Source of the DNA: Enterococcus italicus DSM 15952
GTDB lineage: Bacteria; Bacillota; Bacilli; Lactobacillales; Enterococcaceae
NCBI RefSeq assembly: GCF_000185365.1
Contig: NZ_GL622241.1
Span: 1,871,754 to 1,935,753, forward strand
Reading direction: 5' to 3'
DNA length: 64,000 bases
Shown here: in pieces, positions 56,608-64,000 of the stretch
Numbering within the stretch: position 1 is the stretch's first letter
How the letters are laid out: each line of letters starts with the position of its first letter
The notes under the pieces: generated by a model
The model's input: the letters and a program-made list of their open reading frames with translations, nothing else
The model's database searches: none
Told to the model about the DNA's origin: nothing
Translations under genes and position numbers: made by a program

Positions 56608-56613
56608 ACTTTT

Positions 56614-56648
56614 TTGTGAAACCAGAGAGAACATCTCTCCTTTCACAA
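56614..56648. promoter_or_regulatory. 35-bp inverted repeat next to the acoL promoter
   Basis: TTGTGAAA (56614-56621) and TTTCACAA (56641-56648) are exact reverse complements. AGAGA and TCTCT inside them extend the symmetry. It starts seven bases upstream of the -24 box. A repressor or architectural-protein site is possible; no similar sequence lies at bdhA. Confidence 0.55.
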
Positions 56649-56679
56649 ATCCTTGCTATATGACTGATTTACGGTGTTA

Positions 56680-56804
56680 TGTAACAAATAACTCCGACCA
56701 TATTATTAAGCTTGAAACACACATTTTGGAACCGCTTACCATCTTGAGACATATTTGCTACAAAGATCTGATACAGTTTGTCTCATTAACGAGTTTCTGA
56801 GACA
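56680..56804. promoter_or_regulatory. Candidate AcoR upstream activator sites of the aco operon
   Basis: TG-n-n-ACA half-sites: TGTAACA (56680-56686), TGAAACA (56713-56719), TGAGACA (56745-56751), TGTCTCA (56779-56785) and TGAGACA (56798-56804). The last two form a dyad with a 12-base gap. They lie 73-197 bases upstream of the -24 box, the normal range for enhancer sites. Confidence 0.55.
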
Positions 56805-56805
56805 C

Positions 56806-56834
56806 AAAAAAAGAGAAGTCTCCTTCTCTTTTTT
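56806..56834 (-). terminator. Terminator of acoR
   Basis: AAAAAAGAGAAG and CTTCTCTTTTTT pair around TCTC, with U runs in both directions. It lies 65 bases after the acoR stop, between acoR and the activator sites of the aco operon. Confidence 0.8.
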
Positions 56835-56898
56835 GGCTTCAAACTATTTTTTGCTTAAAAAACAAATTTCTTCTCAATTTACTTTTTTTCACAAAAAT

Positions 56899-58689
56899 TT
56901 ACCAAGACAACTCATATTTTTTTAGTTTGCGATACAGTGTTGCTCGTGAGATATTTAATGTTTCTGCTGTTTTTGTCATATTGAAATGGCTCGCTTCTAA
57001 CGCTTCTTCAATCCGATGTTTTTCTGATTTTATTTTTCTAGTAAAGATAGGTTCGTAGGAATTGGTTGAACCCTGATTTAGGTAAATGCTACCTGTTTGA
57101 ATTAAGGCGTTCAATTCATCCTCTGACGGTTCTGAATCAGAGTAAAATATCGCCACTCGCGATAGAAAATTATTGAACTCGCGGATGTTACCGTACCAAG
57201 GATATCCTATGGCGACTTTTTCAATTTTCCACTTCCAATCAATTTCCCAATGATTGCTCACCATAAATCGGTCAACCAGTGGAGCAATATCCTCTAAGCG
57301 CTCTCTAAGAGGTGGAATGCGGACCGTACATACAAACAAACGATAAAATAGATCTTCTCGGAACTTGCCTTCTAGGGTTAACTTCCGTAAATCCTTGTTA
57401 CTTGCCGTAATTAAGCGAAAATCAGTCATGACCGGTTTTCCACTAATAGGGGTCACCATCTTGTCTTCTAATACACGAAGCAAAGATTGTTGCATCTTTT
57501 CCGGCATACTATCAATCTCATCTAAAAATAAGGTGCCACCATTGGCTTGTGATAATTTTCCTTCAAACCCTTTCGCATTGGCGCCAGTAAACGCGCCTGG
57601 TGCATAGCCAAAAAGCTCACTTTCCAATAAATTCTCACTAATAGCCCCACAATTAATAGCAATCAAAGGGCCATTTTTTTGTGGACTATTTTGGTGAATG
57701 GTCTGCGATATTATTTCCTTTCCACTACCTGACTCGCCAAAAATATGAATTGGCACACTCGTTGTAGCGACCTTAATAACCTGATTCAAAAACTGTTGGT
57801 AACTCTTACTTCTAGAAGCTACACCTGGATAGGTCGGTGTGTTACCCTTTTCATTTTTCACTTGATACAATTTGTATTTGTAACCGATTAGTTGGCGATT
57901 ACGCATAATACTTTCTTGATCATAAATCATTGCTGAACTAATGATTTTACGCATATCCTGCCCTATATGAAACTGATCTGCCATACTAGGCGGTACTTGA
58001 ATAATGCGAAAATGCGCATCACAAAAAAGAACTTCTTCTAAAAAAGACTTTGCGTACTCTAATAAATCATTTCGTCGTTGAATGTGCCGTTTCATCAGCT
58101 GATTGGATATTTTTTGCGTCAGCATCGTCAATAGTAAAAATGAATCCTTCGCCGTCGAGTTTTGATACGTTGATATATCTAGGACTCCGAGAATTTCATT
58201 GTTTTCATCAAGAATTGGTGATGCCGCACAACTCCATTTTCTTGATGCTGCCGAGTAATGTTCTTCCAAAGCAAGACACTCATCTTCTTTTGATCGCAAG
58301 GCCAGACCGATAGCATTTGTACCGACTTCTAACTCTGACCAATTACTTCCTTCACGAAAGGCAATCTCATTGGCAAAATCTCTTGCTTGATAATTTCCCG
58401 TTCGCCAAATAATATTTGCTTCATTATCGGTTAGAATAAATAGTTGATTTGTTAAGTGAAACTGTTTTTCAATGCGACTTAATTCCGCTTTAACAAGTTG
58501 GATGAGTTCTTGATTCTCTTGTTGCTTCGTTGTTAAGTCACTAGCAGTTAAAATTTTTGGTGGTTTGACTAAAAAAGGATCCACATGGTTTTGTAAACAG
58601 AATTGCCATGAATTAGCTATTTTTGATGGAAGCTGCGTTAGGACTCTCGTTTCTCCTTGTACAAACTGCTTCCAAATTTGTTTTTCCAT
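56899..58689 (-). CDS. acoR: Sigma-54-dependent transcriptional activator AcoR
   Basis: A 596-residue enhancer-binding protein. An N-terminal GAF-like sensory part (about 60-200) contains EGSNWSELEVGTNAIGLAL and KWSCAASPILDENNEILGVLDIS, typical of AcoR/DhaR regulators. The AAA+ domain has Walker A GESGSGKE (318-325), the sigma-54 contact loop GAFTGA (365-370), Walker B GGTLFLDEID, and a C-terminal Fis-type helix-turn-helix (EEALEASHFNMTKTAETLNISRATLYRKL). It is expected to sense acetoin and activate acoLABC and bdhA. A TATAAT box at 58723-58718 provides a vegetative promoter. Confidence 0.93.
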   Translation of the reverse strand: MEKQIWKQFVQGETRVLTQLPSKIANSWQFCLQNHVDPFLVKPPKILTASDLTTKQQENQELIQLVKAELSRIEKQFHLTNQLFILTDNEANIIWRTGNYQARDFANEIAFREGSNWSELEVGTNAIGLALRSKEDECLALEEHYSAASRKWSCAASPILDENNEILGVLDISTYQNSTAKDSFLLLTMLTQKISNQLMKRHIQRRNDLLEYAKSFLEEVLFCDAHFRIIQVPPSMADQFHIGQDMRKIISSAMIYDQESIMRNRQLIGYKYKLYQVKNEKGNTPTYPGVASRSKSYQQFLNQVIKVATTSVPIHIFGESGSGKEIISQTIHQNSPQKNGPLIAINCGAISENLLESELFGYAPGAFTGANAKGFEGKLSQANGGTLFLDEIDSMPEKMQQSLLRVLEDKMVTPISGKPVMTDFRLITASNKDLRKLTLEGKFREDLFYRLFVCTVRIPPLRERLEDIAPLVDRFMVSNHWEIDWKWKIEKVAIGYPWYGNIREFNNFLSRVAIFYSDSEPSEDELNALIQTGSIYLNQGSTNSYEPIFTRKIKSEKHRIEEALEASHFNMTKTAETLNISRATLYRKLKKYELSW

Positions 58690-58853
58690 CTAATCATCTC
58701 CTTTAATCCTTTACACTATTATACAACAAGATTGTGAAATAAAAAAAAGAAGTCTATCTGCCCTTAAATTCTGTCAATCGAGATGGATTCACTAAGCCTT
58801 TTTCTTTTATTTCAGTCTAAAGTCTGTTTTTCCCCCTTGCTGCCGTCTTCTTT

Positions 58854-58882
58854 TTTACATCTTTCCAAAAAAAAGTTATACT
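58854..58882 (+). promoter_or_regulatory. Promoter of the AI-2E family gene
   Basis: TTTACA (58854-58859) and TATACT (58877-58882) with 17-base spacing, 27 bases before the TTG start. Confidence 0.7.
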
Positions 58883-58908
58883 TTTTTTAAAGACTAGGAG
58901 GGGGAAAT

Positions 58909-60084
58909 TTGGAAGAGAAGAAGCACCGTTGGATTGAATTTTTAGGAGGAAAGAATTTACTATTTACTTGTACCTCAGTTTTATTAATTGGGGCGTGTAT
59001 TTGGGTATTATCTAAAATCTCTTTTTTTTTCACACCATTTGCGATTATTTTATTTGCTATTTTACCACCAGCTATTTTTGCGATTGTTTTGTATTATATG
59101 TTTCATCCGCTAGTTCATCAGCTTGAGAGGTTTCTACCTCGAATTTGGGCAGTATCGTTACTCTTTTTAGCGGTCATTGCTTTATTGGTCTTAGGAGGGG
59201 TACTTATCTTTCCAAGTATTCAAGAACAGTTGCACCAATTAATTGACGAATTTCCAACCATTTTTTCAGATGTGCAACAGCTTGTACAAAACTTTTTTGC
59301 CAAGACACCATTTGCTGACGCCATCAACCAATCACAAAGTTCACTTAACGAAGTTTGGTCAAAAGTTGGGAACTTTTTAGAAAACTATCTTCAAAAAGGA
59401 GCACAAGGAGTTGGTAGTGTCTTTTCAGCGGTTTCGACGACTTTAATTACATTGGTCACCGGACCGATTATTGCTTTCTTTTTATTAAAAGACAATCATC
59501 GCTTCTATGAAACAAGTAAAAAAATCTTGCCACCAGTCATGCGAAAAGATGCAAATGAGATCGCCCAAATTGTCAACCAACAAATCGGGGCATACTTAAA
59601 AGGACAAATTATTTTATCAGTCATCTTAGGTATTATGTATTGGCCGTTTTTTTTACTGATTGGATTGCCTTTTTCAGGTATATTAGCGATTGCTGCCGGT
59701 ATTTTGTGTATCATTCCTTATATCGGACCATTTGTTGTCTTTTTACCTGGATTGATTATCGCTTTACAAGTTTCTTGGATGATGGCCATCAAATTTTTGA
59801 TTGTCTGGTTTGCTGTCCAAGCTGTCCATGGTCATTTAGTCGTCCCTAGAGTCATGGGGGACAAATTACAAATTCATCCCGTTACGATTATTTTTGTACT
59901 ATTAGTAATGGCTGAGTTATTTGGCTTAGTTGGTGTAATTTTTGGTATCCCAATCTATTGCTTCATAAAAGTGCTCGTAATATATCTGTTCCGTCGCTTC
60001 AAACGGCGCTACAACCGCTTCTATGGCGAAAAAGGACGGTATGAAGAAACCGAGTTTTCTAAAGATGATTATTTAAAAGAATAA
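58909..60084 (+). CDS. AI-2E family transporter (PF01594)
   Basis: A 391-residue permease with about seven hydrophobic segments: two near the N terminus, then a soluble amphipathic region (IQEQLHQLIDEFPTIFSDVQQLVQNFF), and five in the C-terminal half. ISCIIPYIGPFVVFLPGLIIA-like (here ILCIIPYIGPFVVFLPGL) is the family signature. Members export small molecules or act as Na+/H+ antiporters; the AI-2 link is not general. Translation begins at TTG (58909) after AGGAGGGGGAAA. It is monocistronic. Confidence 0.88.
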   Translation: MEEKKHRWIEFLGGKNLLFTCTSVLLIGACIWVLSKISFFFTPFAIILFAILPPAIFAIVLYYMFHPLVHQLERFLPRIWAVSLLFLAVIALLVLGGVLIFPSIQEQLHQLIDEFPTIFSDVQQLVQNFFAKTPFADAINQSQSSLNEVWSKVGNFLENYLQKGAQGVGSVFSAVSTTLITLVTGPIIAFFLLKDNHRFYETSKKILPPVMRKDANEIAQIVNQQIGAYLKGQIILSVILGIMYWPFFLLIGLPFSGILAIAAGILCIIPYIGPFVVFLPGLIIALQVSWMMAIKFLIVWFAVQAVHGHLVVPRVMGDKLQIHPVTIIFVLLVMAELFGLVGVIFGIPIYCFIKVLVIYLFRRFKRRYNRFYGEKGRYEETEFSKDDYLKE

Positions 60085-60158
60085 CAAAAAAACTGAGCTA
60101 TACGGCGTTGGCGCATATCTACTTAAGCTATATAATAGATCGTAAGCCCCGAATGAAC

Positions 60159-60240
60159 AAAAAAACCAGAAAATCCAAACGTTTGAGAAACAACTGCTGG
60201 ATTTTCTGGTTTTTTGTCGCTGAATCATTCTATCTCAGTC
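60159..60240. repeat. Dispersed palindromic element, copy R10
   Basis: Inner arms AAAAAACCAGAAAATCC and GGATTTTCTGGTTTTTT flank AAACGTTTGAGAAACAACTG. The right flank CATTCTATCTCAGTC matches R4 and R6. It lies between convergent AI-2E and P-type ATPase genes. Confidence 0.8.
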
Positions 60241-60246
60241 TCTTTA

Positions 60247-62046
60247 CTATTTTGTATCATTTCGTGCTCGTAAAGCCGATAAAATCGCAACCGTATCTAT
60301 CACTTCTTGTAAAGCCGCCCCTAATAATGTTGGAATGATTCCAAAGCTAGCTATTACCATTAATACACAACAAATAATGATACCAATCAATACCGATTGT
60401 TTCGCTACGACCATTGTTCGTTTGGCAATGTCTCTTGCTTGAGCTACTTTAGCCAAATCATCTTTCAAAATAACAATATCTGCACTTTCACTGGCAGCTG
60501 TTGAACCATGCGCCCCCATCGCTATTCCGATGTCCGCAACGGAAAGAGCTGGAGCATCATTTACTCCATCACCTACCATGACTGTTGGTCTAAGTGGCGC
60601 TGGAATTTCTTGAATATAGGCGATTTTATCTTGCGGTAGACAATCAGCATGCACCACATCAATTCCTACTTGGTCTGCAATGCTATCTGCCACTTCTTGC
60701 TTATCTCCTGTTAATAAATGGATGCTCTCTACTCCTCCCGCCTTTAGCATTTGCATCGTTTCCTTTGCCTCTTGACGGACTTGATCTTTCATAGTCACAT
60801 GTCCTATCATGACACCATTCACAGCAACAAAGACCGCGACTTCGTTTGTTAAGCGATGGACATCTTTTTTCCCTACGAAGGTCGATTTACCTACTTTTAC
60901 TTCGTTTCCTTCAATAAAGCATACAACACCCTGGCCAGTCACTTCTTCCAAATCTTTCACTGGCAATAATGCCACACCTTTTTCTTTGGCTTCCCGAACA
61001 ATGGAGCGTGCAATGACATGTCCCGATTCTTGCTCCGCACTGGCTACGAGTTGTAAAAATGTTTTTTCCGTATAACTACTCGTATAAGATAATTGATCAA
61101 TGTAGAGCGCTCCTTCTGTTATTGTCCCCGTCTTATCAAATGAAAAGCTTTTAGCAGTTGCAAGTTTTTCGATGGTTGTCCCATTTTTCACTACGATACC
61201 ATTGCGGCTAGACCGACTCATTCCTGCGACTAGCGCAATCGGAGCAGCTAAGATTAAAGGACACGGTGATGCGACTACTAGGACTTCTGCAAAGCGTACC
61301 GGATCTTTAGAGAAAAACCATGCCAAACCACCAATCACATACGCAATAATCGTGAAAGGCACCGCATACCGATCTGCTAAACGAACAAAATTGGCCGGTT
61401 TTTGAGCCGATTCTTTTACTAATTTGACCAATAATTGGTATTGACTGTCAGCGGCTACTTTAGTTACTTTAAACCGAAATGCTTGATCGCCATTTAGCGA
61501 CCCTGACATCACTTCATCGCCAATTCCTTTTTCGACCGGTAATGACTCACCTGTTAAAGAGGATTCATCCAACGTCGTCCGACCTTCTTTAATCACACCA
61601 TCTACTGGTACAAGCTCACCTGGTTTAACTAAGACAAGCTCACCGATTTGCACCGTCTCAGCTTTGCAATCAATGATTTCCGCTCCCTTAATCACATGAG
61701 CAAGTTGAGGGGAATGGCTTAACAATTCTTGTAATTCTTTACTAGCTTGTCGGCTAGCATAATCTTCTAGACTATCTCCCCCTGTAAGCATAATTAGCAC
61801 AACTAAACTAGCCCAATATTGACCGACCGCCAATGTCGCTACAATGGCAGTAATGGCTAAAATATCCACACCGTATTTTCCCGAACGCAGTGTAGCAATC
61901 ATGTCAATCAACATTTGAATGGCAATCAACCCACCCGTAATCGCTACAATCATATAAGCTATTGTCGGATTTTTGAAAAGAAACTCAGCTAGTAAGGCTG
62001 CGAAACCGATTGTTAAAGTTAGAATAAATCGTTGGTAATTTTTCAT
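60247..62046 (-). CDS. P1B-type metal-transporting ATPase with atypical motifs
   Basis: A 599-residue heavy-metal P-type ATPase without an N-terminal metal-binding domain. TGES at 165-168, phosphorylation motif DKTGT at 304-308 and GDGVND at 492-497 are intact. The membrane CPC motif is SPCPL (260-264), as in P1B-4-like pumps. The usual SEHP is SGHV (341-344), and the last helix reads QEVIDT (580-585) where P1B-4 enzymes have a His-Glu-Gly-Thr motif. So the metal cannot be assigned; Fe, Co, Mn or Zn are open. ATG at 62046 follows AAGGAGGAG. It is divergent from mntH, which suggests metal-regulated homeostasis. Confidence 0.88.
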   Translation of the reverse strand: MKNYQRFILTLTIGFAALLAEFLFKNPTIAYMIVAITGGLIAIQMLIDMIATLRSGKYGVDILAITAIVATLAVGQYWASLVVLIMLTGGDSLEDYASRQASKELQELLSHSPQLAHVIKGAEIIDCKAETVQIGELVLVKPGELVPVDGVIKEGRTTLDESSLTGESLPVEKGIGDEVMSGSLNGDQAFRFKVTKVAADSQYQLLVKLVKESAQKPANFVRLADRYAVPFTIIAYVIGGLAWFFSKDPVRFAEVLVVASPCPLILAAPIALVAGMSRSSRNGIVVKNGTTIEKLATAKSFSFDKTGTITEGALYIDQLSYTSSYTEKTFLQLVASAEQESGHVIARSIVREAKEKGVALLPVKDLEEVTGQGVVCFIEGNEVKVGKSTFVGKKDVHRLTNEVAVFVAVNGVMIGHVTMKDQVRQEAKETMQMLKAGGVESIHLLTGDKQEVADSIADQVGIDVVHADCLPQDKIAYIQEIPAPLRPTVMVGDGVNDAPALSVADIGIAMGAHGSTAASESADIVILKDDLAKVAQARDIAKRTMVVAKQSVLIGIIICCVLMVIASFGIIPTLLGAALQEVIDTVAILSALRARNDTK

Positions 62047-62319
62047 TGTTCTCCTCCTTGATTTCACAAAAAGAGTATAACACCACAACTTTTCAAATGA
62101 TAATACAATCCACTAATTGATAACGATAATCAAAAGCAATTATCATAATTCTATTTTATATTGTATTTATTTCAATTTAATACGTTAATCCCCTAGGGTA
62201 ATTATAAACAAAAATCGATGCGCCTATTATTTTTTTTAGGCATTCCGAAAAAAATCCTTTTCTTTTTTTCATTTGAGGAGTAAACTAACGTTGAAAAGAA
62301 ATGAAAGGTGGTTATCTTC
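62047..62319. promoter_or_regulatory. Divergent regulatory region of the P1B ATPase and mntH
   Basis: TGATAACGATAATCA (62118-62132), a Fur/PerR-family-like box, is followed by AATTATCATAATT (62139-62151). A second 20-base near palindrome with centre CTAG at 62193-62196 (TTAATCCCC / TAGGGTAATTA) lies nearer mntH and just before a TATAA sequence (62203-62207). It looks like a DtxR/MntR-type operator. A leftward TATTAT (62105-62100) may be the ATPase -10. Confidence 0.55.
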
Positions 62320-63906
62320 TTGAGTAAAAATGAAAATCATGCTCATAAGCACAAGTTGATGGAACACGCCAATGGTCCATCACTTGAGGAAATAAATGGG
62401 ACAGTCGTTGTTCCTAAAGGTATGGGATTTTGGAAAACATTGTTCGCATACTCGGGGCCGGGTGCACTTGTGGCAGTCGGCTACATGGATCCGGGAAACT
62501 GGTCCACTTCTATTACTGGCGGTCAAAATTTTCAATATCTATTAATGTCGGTGATCTTAATGTCTAGCTTGATTGCTATGCTTTTACAATACATGGCAGC
62601 TAAACTAGGAATCGTCACTCAGATGGACTTGGCGCAAGCGATTCGAGCGCGTACGAGCAAATCATTAGGTATTATTTTGTGGATTTTAACTGAATTAGCG
62701 ATTATGGCCACAGATATTGCCGAGGTTATCGGGGCAGCTATTGCCTTATACCTACTATTTGATATTCCCTTATTGTATGCTGTTTTTATTACTGTCTTTG
62801 ATGTCTTGTTGCTTTTATTGTTGACAAAAGTCGGATTTCGTAAGATTGAAGCAATCGTGGTTTGTTTGATTTTTGTCATTCTTTTTGTCTTTGTCTATCA
62901 AGTTGCTCTATCAAATCCAGATTGGGTTGCGGTGATGAAAGGCTTTATTCCAACAAGTGAAACATTCTCTTCATCAAAAAGTATCGGCGGTCAAACTCCT
63001 CTAACAGGGGCCTTAGGAATTATTGGAGCGACTGTGATGCCGCATAATTTGTATTTACATTCGGCTGTTTCTCAAACACGTGCTATTGATCATAGCGATG
63101 AAGATGATGTTGCCGAAGCAGTTCGCTTTACCACATGGGACTCTAATATTCAATTAACAATGGCTTTCTTTGTTAACTCGTTGCTTCTTATTATGGGTGT
63201 TGCAGTATTTAAAACTGGCGCTGTCCAAGATCCATCCTTCTTTGGATTGTATGAAGCCTTATCTGATCCTTCAACTTTAAGTAATGGTATCCTAGTTCAG
63301 GTAGCGAAATCTGGTTTATTGTCTACTCTCTTTGCAGTTGCGCTACTTGCATCTGGTCAAAATTCTACGATTACTGGTACCTTGACAGGACAAGTAGTCA
63401 TGGAAGGTTTCATTCATATGAAAATACCGATTTGGTTACGGCGCCTTGTTACTCGTTTAATCTCGGTGATTCCAGTCTTAGTCTGTGTGGCGTTAACCAG
63501 TGGTAAATCGGCTATTGAAGAACATACTGCGTTAAATACTTTAATGAATAATTCTCAAGTCTTTCTAGCTTTTGCCTTACCATTCTCAATGGTCCCACTG
63601 CTCATGATGACGGATAGTAGTCTTGAAATGGGTGATCGTTTCAAAAACTCATGGATCATTCGCTTATTAGGTTGGATTTCAGTCATCGGATTAACGTATT
63701 TAAATCTAATCGGATTGCCCGGACAAATTGAAGGATTCTTTGGTGACAACGCAAGTAAAATAGATCTTGTCATTGCAGATAGCATTGCCTACTTTACGAT
63801 AGCTATTGTGCTTCTTTTGTTGGCATGGACAGTTTATGACCTATATAAGGGAAACAAAAAATTAAATGCGCGCATTCAATTAAATAATATGCGTGAAACG
63901 GAGTAG
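62320..63906 (+). CDS. mntH: Nramp-family Mn2+/H+ symporter MntH
   Basis: A 528-residue transporter with eleven or twelve membrane segments. Metal-site motif [11 protein letters not shown] in segment 1 and the [15 protein letters not shown] motif in segment 6 are both intact, followed by [23 protein letters not shown] short His-rich N terminus ([12 protein letters not shown]) precedes it. It imports Mn2+ and possibly Fe2+ with protons. I choose TTG at 62320, eight bases after AAAGGTGG; GTG at 62308 would overlap that ribosome site. Confidence 0.93.
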   Translation: MSKNENHAHKHKLMEHANGPSLEEINGTVVVPKGMGFWKTLFAYSGPGALVAVGYMDPGNWSTSITGGQNFQYLLMSVILMSSLIAMLLQYMAAKLGIVTQMDLAQAIRARTSKSLGIILWILTELAIMATDIAEVIGAAIALYLLFDIPLLYAVFITVFDVLLLLLLTKVGFRKIEAIVVCLIFVILFVFVYQVALSNPDWVAVMKGFIPTSETFSSSKSIGGQTPLTGALGIIGATVMPHNLYLHSAVSQTRAIDHSDEDDVAEAVRFTTWDSNIQLTMAFFVNSLLLIMGVAVFKTGAVQDPSFFGLYEALSDPSTLSNGILVQVAKSGLLSTLFAVALLASGQNSTITGTLTGQVVMEGFIHMKIPIWLRRLVTRLISVIPVLVCVALTSGKSAIEEHTALNTLMNNSQVFLAFALPFSMVPLLMMTDSSLEMGDRFKNSWIIRLLGWISVIGLTYLNLIGLPGQIEGFFGDNASKIDLVIADSIAYFTIAIVLLLLAWTVYDLYKGNKKLNARIQLNNMRETE

Positions 63907-63916
63907 GAGGAGCAAT

Positions 63917-64000
63917 ATGTATGCGTTCAAACGAATTTTAGTTGGTGTGGAAGAGTCAGAAGATGCGTTAAAAGCCTTCCATTATGCTGTCCATCGCGCG
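63917..64000 (+). CDS. Universal stress protein UspA family, 5' part only
   Basis: The first 28 codons are in the window: MYAFKRILVGVEESEDALKA, which is the nucleotide-binding first strand of UspA proteins. GGAGGAGCAAT precedes the ATG. It lies 10 bases after mntH and is probably cotranscribed with it, an arrangement seen in related bacteria. The rest is outside the window. Confidence 0.85.
   Translation, partial: MYAFKRILVGVEESEDALKAFHYAVHRA

Overview
The window is ordinary chromosome from a low-G+C Gram-positive coccus of the order Lactobacillales, most likely Enterococcus or a close relative. Evidence: strong AGGAGG-type ribosome sites; the small bacterial SRP RNA; a PTS sucrose locus with ScrR; a maltose phosphorylase route; CvfD/YugI, YutD, YutF, YutG and YtoI homologues; RNase J2; and a sigma-54-type AcoR regulator. 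G+C is around 40 % by eye. No phage, insertion sequence, CRISPR array, tRNA or rRNA was seen.

Layout. 0-8.2 kb: housekeeping genes (degenerate Nudix-like protein, CvfD, PatB-type C-S lyase, cyclophilin, ferredoxin-NADP reductase, PgpA, DUF1461, HAD phosphatase, YutD, 5'-nucleotidase family). 8.3-10.1 kb: SRP RNA, tadA, a small membrane protein, a zinc protease. 10.2-16.1 kb: the acetylated diaminopimelate/lysine pathway as two divergent operons (N-acetyl-DAP deacetylase-lysA-dapF leftward; dapA-dapB-dapD rightward). 16.2-22.6 kb: leftward run of nrnA, ytoI, a UPF0173 hydrolase, RNase J2 and an asd gene broken by one extra base. 23-32.9 kb: maltose/maltodextrin locus (malR, malP-pgmB, neopullulanase, malEFG without its ATPase). 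33.1-35.5 kb: a fused ABC exporter. 35.8-39.3 kb: serC-serA-DUF1015. 39.4-44.9 kb: sucrose locus (scrA-scrK divergent from sacA-scrR). 45-50.2 kb: LURP/SPFH pair, trhO, an esterase, an NAD(P)-binding protein and NhaC. 50.6-58.7 kb: butanediol/acetoin catabolism (butanediol dehydrogenase, acoC-acoB-acoA-acoL, acoR). 58.9-64 kb: AI-2E permease, an unusual P1B-type ATPase divergent from mntH, and the start of a UspA gene.

How they fit together. MalR-type operators sit inside the core promoters of malP and malE and beside that of the neopullulanase gene, tying extracellular maltodextrin uptake to phosphorolysis (maltose phosphorylase plus beta-phosphoglucomutase). ScrR-type operators overlap both divergent sucrose promoters, and a cre-like site lies in the scrA leader. 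Butanediol dehydrogenase makes acetoin and the AcoABCL complex cleaves it; both transcription units carry near-consensus -24/-12 promoters with shared upstream half-sites, consistent with control by the adjacent AcoR.

The most unusual non-coding signal is a dispersed family of long palindromic hairpins at about ten gene ends. Their apex is conserved and their stems covary between copies; a second, tandemly repeated hairpin module is joined to two of them. Three genes (asd, malR, nhaC) have reading-frame anomalies at A/T runs, which may be assembly errors or real lesions.
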